A stretch of DNA of 8,019 nucleotides from AG-339-G14 sp902553315 (GTDB lineage Bacteria > Pseudomonadota > Gammaproteobacteria > Magnimaribacterales > AG-339-G14). The position numbers and the translations under genes are program-made. Below are positions 6,360 to 8,019 of the stretch, one piece after another; within the stretch, counting starts at the first letter, position 1; every line of letters begins with the position of its first letter. Where the stretch lies: positions 1 to 8,019 of the forward strand of contig CACDKN010000009.1 in the NCBI GenBank assembly GCA_902553315.1. The letters run 5' to 3'. The notes beneath the pieces are model-generated. The model worked only from the letters and a program-made list of their open reading frames with translations. It did not search any database and was not told the origin of the DNA.

Positions 6360-7277
6360 TCATATAAATGACTCAATCTTTATAACTTTATTCGATTCAT
6401 TTTTTTCGAATATCTCTGTTGTGGTGAATTTATTCAGCCATGTGATTTGTCGTTTCGATAGTTTGTATGTTGCATTAACTGCCTTTTCAATTAGTTCTTT
6501 CTTATTAATTTTTTTTTCTAAGTAATCTAGGCATTCTTTGTAACCTACAGATTTTAAAAGCGATACATTTTTTGAATATTTATCAATGATTTTTTCTACT
6601 TCCTCTAGCAAGCCTTTTTCTAACATGCCTTCAAATCTTTGCTTCAATTGAGCTTTATATTCTTTTTTGTTTTCTGGGATTATTGCAAAACTTAAAATCT
6701 TTCTATCCAAGATTTTTTCTTTAACACTTTTTTTTCTTATCTCGCTGAATTTTTCGTTTGTGATTAGACAAACTTCTAAAGCTCTAATAATTCTTTGAGT
6801 ATCGTTAGGATGAATCTTTTTCGTAGCTTCAAAATCCATTGTTTCTAGACGTTTATAAAGGCTTTCCAGACCAAACGTTTCCATATCACAAATTAATTCT
6901 GCCCTTATCAGTTCGTCTCGATCAGGTAATTCAGCCAAGCCTTCAATCAAACTGTAGAAATACATCATGGTTCCTCCAACTAAAATTGGAAATTTCGACT
7001 GGCTGTCTATTTGTTTGAGGATATTTATGCTTTTTTCCTTAAAATCTCCAACGGAAAATGTTTTGTCAGGATTTAAAATATTAATCAAATGATGAGGATT
7101 TTCTTTTAAAAAAGCTGTGTCAGGTTTGTTACTCCCTATGTCAGCTTCTTTGTATATTTGAACTGAATCAACACTTATTATTTCTGAGGGATGTCTTGAA
7201 AAAAATTCAACAGCAAGATTTGTCTTTCCTGTATGGGTAGGCCCATATATAGCAATGATGGGTTTCACTTCGTTCAA
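6360..7277 (-). CDS. miaA: tRNA dimethylallyltransferase MiaA
   Basis: The 305-residue enzyme transfers a dimethylallyl group to N6 of A37 in tRNAs that read codons starting with U. The P-loop reads GPTHTGKT at 12-19 (the usual form is GPTASGKT). It is followed by SVDSVQIYKEADIGSNKP at 35-52 with the conserved aspartate at 37, PHHLI at 61-65 and GGTMMYF at 101-107. The C-terminal half has NDTQRIIRALEV, SVGYKECLDYL and the LSKRQITWL motif. The first possible start in frame is TTG at 7275-7277, because an in-frame TAA stands four codons upstream and no ATG precedes the P-loop. GTG at 7266-7268 would remove three residues and is equally plausible. Neither has a good Shine-Dalgarno sequence. The gene follows glnK by 21 bases. 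hfq, its usual downstream neighbour, is missing. Confidence 0.95.
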   Translation of the reverse strand: MNEVKPIIAIYGPTHTGKTNLAVEFFSRHPSEIISVDSVQIYKEADIGSNKPDTAFLKENPHHLINILNPDKTFSVGDFKEKSINILKQIDSQSKFPILVGGTMMYFYSLIEGLAELPDRDELIRAELICDMETFGLESLYKRLETMDFEATKKIHPNDTQRIIRALEVCLITNEKFSEIRKKSVKEKILDRKILSFAIIPENKKEYKAQLKQRFEGMLEKGLLEEVEKIIDKYSKNVSLLKSVGYKECLDYLEKKINKKELIEKAVNATYKLSKRQITWLNKFTTTEIFEKNESNKVIKIESFI

Positions 7278-7298
7278 ATAGAAACTTTAGAGTTTTAC

Positions 7299-7637
7299 TT
7301 AAATTGCCTCTTCGTCAACTTCACCAGTTCTTATTCTTGTTACTTTTTCAAGGTCGTAAACAAATATTTTCCCGTCTCCTATCTTTCCAGTATTTGCGAC
7401 CTTTGAAATTGCATCAATGACTTCATCTACTTGAGAATCTTTTAACGCAACTTCAATTTTTAATTTAGGCAGGAAATCGGTTTTATATTCGTGCCCACGA
7501 TAGAGCTCAGTAGTGCCTTTTTGACGACCAAATCCTTTAACATCAGAAACCGTTAAACCCGTTACTTCCAATTTGTTTAAAGCACATCTAACTTCATCTA
7601 ACTTAAGTGGCTTTATTACCGCAGTAACAAATTTCAT
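7299..7637 (-). CDS. glnK: PII nitrogen regulatory protein, GlnK-like
   Basis: The 112-residue PII signal protein senses 2-oxoglutarate and ATP/ADP and controls partners such as AmtB, GlnE or NtrB. It has exactly the family length. The T-loop spans KGFGRQKGTTELYRGHEYKTDFLPK with the uridylylation tyrosine at 51. The nucleotide-binding B-loop is TGKIGDGKIFVYDLE, and the end reads RIRTGEVDEEAI. The opening MKFVTAVIKPLKLDEVR is closer to GlnK than to GlnB of enteric bacteria, but the GlnB/GlnK split is not firm from sequence alone. Position 42 is Thr where His is common. An in-frame TTG one codon upstream is ignored because the Shine-Dalgarno sequence is best spaced for ATG 7635-7637. No amtB gene is visible nearby; waaA precedes it and miaA follows. 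Confidence 0.95.
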   Translation of the reverse strand: MKFVTAVIKPLKLDEVRCALNKLEVTGLTVSDVKGFGRQKGTTELYRGHEYKTDFLPKLKIEVALKDSQVDEVIDAISKVANTGKIGDGKIFVYDLEKVTRIRTGEVDEEAI

Positions 7638-7642
7638 CAATA

Positions 7643-7650
7643 TCCTCCCT
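7643..7650 (-). promoter_or_regulatory. Strong ribosome-binding site for glnK
   Basis: The minus strand carries AGGGAGGA, with GGAGG six bases before the glnK ATG. It sits in the 24-base gap after the waaA stop. The motif is flanked by a 5-base inverted repeat (TATCC / GGATA, 7641-7655 on the plus strand) that could partly hide it in a small hairpin. That fold is weak and may be chance. Confidence 0.75.
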
Positions 7651-7661
7651 GGATAAAATCT

Positions 7662-8019
7662 TCAAGCTTCTATCAAAGGTAGAAGCTTTTCTATCGATCT
7701 TTCGACTGATCCTTGTCTAGATAAAAGATAATCATTACTCCGATTTTTTAAATCAGAATTGTAAGTAAAATTCCCCCATGCAAGCGCTAAATCAGACTCT
7801 GTTTCTATGATATTTAATATTTTATGGCTTTGCAAATCCTCGACGATTCCTGAAAAATTGTAAGTGCTAGCTCCTGAATATATTGGCAACCCATGTTTTA
7901 CGGCTTCAAGAAAATTTTGTCCGCCATGAGGGATCAAAGTCCCTCCTATAAAAGCAATGTCGGCTATTCTAAAAAAAGATTCAACTAAACCCATTTTATC
8001 AACTAAGGTAATTTCATAA
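7662..8019 (-). CDS. waaA: 3-deoxy-D-manno-octulosonic acid (Kdo) transferase WaaA, 3' part
   Basis: The frame is open to the right edge of the window, so only about the last 118 residues are seen. The segment DKMGLVESFFRIADIAFIGGTLIPHGGQNFLEAVKHGLPIYSG, followed by NFSGIV, is the C-terminal glycosyltransferase-B signature of Kdo transferase ('d.mGel...y..aDvAfvGGSlv..GGhN.LEp...g.Pv..Gp...NF'). It reads GGQN and LEA where GGHN and LEP are usual. WaaA adds Kdo from CMP-Kdo to lipid IVA at the inner membrane, so this cell probably makes LPS. The ATG at 7992-7994 is internal to the gene, because coding similarity continues upstream of it. The stop lies 24 bases before glnK, so the two are probably co-transcribed. 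Confidence 0.9.
   Translation of the reverse strand, partial: YEITLVDKMGLVESFFRIADIAFIGGTLIPHGGQNFLEAVKHGLPIYSGASTYNFSGIVEDLQSHKILNIIETESDLALAWGNFTYNSDLKNRSNDYLLSRQGSVERSIEKLLPLIEA

Noticed and set aside
7282..7295. Hairpin AAACT / AGTTT between glnK and miaA
   Set aside because: It has a five-base AT-rich stem and no U tract, so it is likely chance.

Overview
The window is an ordinary, densely packed core-genome segment of an AT-rich Gram-negative bacterium (GC roughly one third by eye). An LPS Kdo-transferase gene, an hflK-hflC-hisZ-purA block and a RibBX-type riboflavin gene point to a streamlined gamma- or betaproteobacterium. A marine low-GC gammaproteobacterium such as SAR86 is one guess, but the sequence alone does not settle the lineage. 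No mobile element, CRISPR array, tRNA, rRNA or phage gene is visible. No intergenic gap exceeds 45 bases.

Positions 1-2045, plus strand: a riboflavin/NusB operon. The 3' end of a probable ribD overlaps a fused ribB gene (RibBX type), followed by ribH and nusB. Every junction overlaps by 4-10 bases, so translation is probably coupled. RibD, RibB and RibH supply the pyrimidine branch, the four-carbon unit and lumazine synthesis. No riboflavin synthase (ribE) lies between ribD and ribB.

Positions 2042-8019, minus strand: a compact run read from right to left. It holds waaA (3' part), a PII gene of GlnK type, miaA, hflK, hflC, hisZ and purA. Gaps are 1-45 bases, so it is probably one transcription unit or two. 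It combines LPS core synthesis, nitrogen signalling, tRNA modification, the HflKC regulator of FtsH, histidine feedback control and AMP synthesis. The miaA-to-purA order is the familiar proteobacterial cluster, but hfq and hflX, which usually sit between miaA and hflK, are absent.

The two units converge head-on. The nusB and purA stop codons overlap within a TTAA palindrome, and a small hairpin lies inside the last codons of purA.

I did not find a previously undescribed system here. The points worth a second look are the cysteine-free GTP-cyclohydrolase-like domain of RibBX, the loss of hfq/hflX, the PII gene upstream of miaA, the short HisZ, the non-ATG start of miaA and the overlapping convergent ends.
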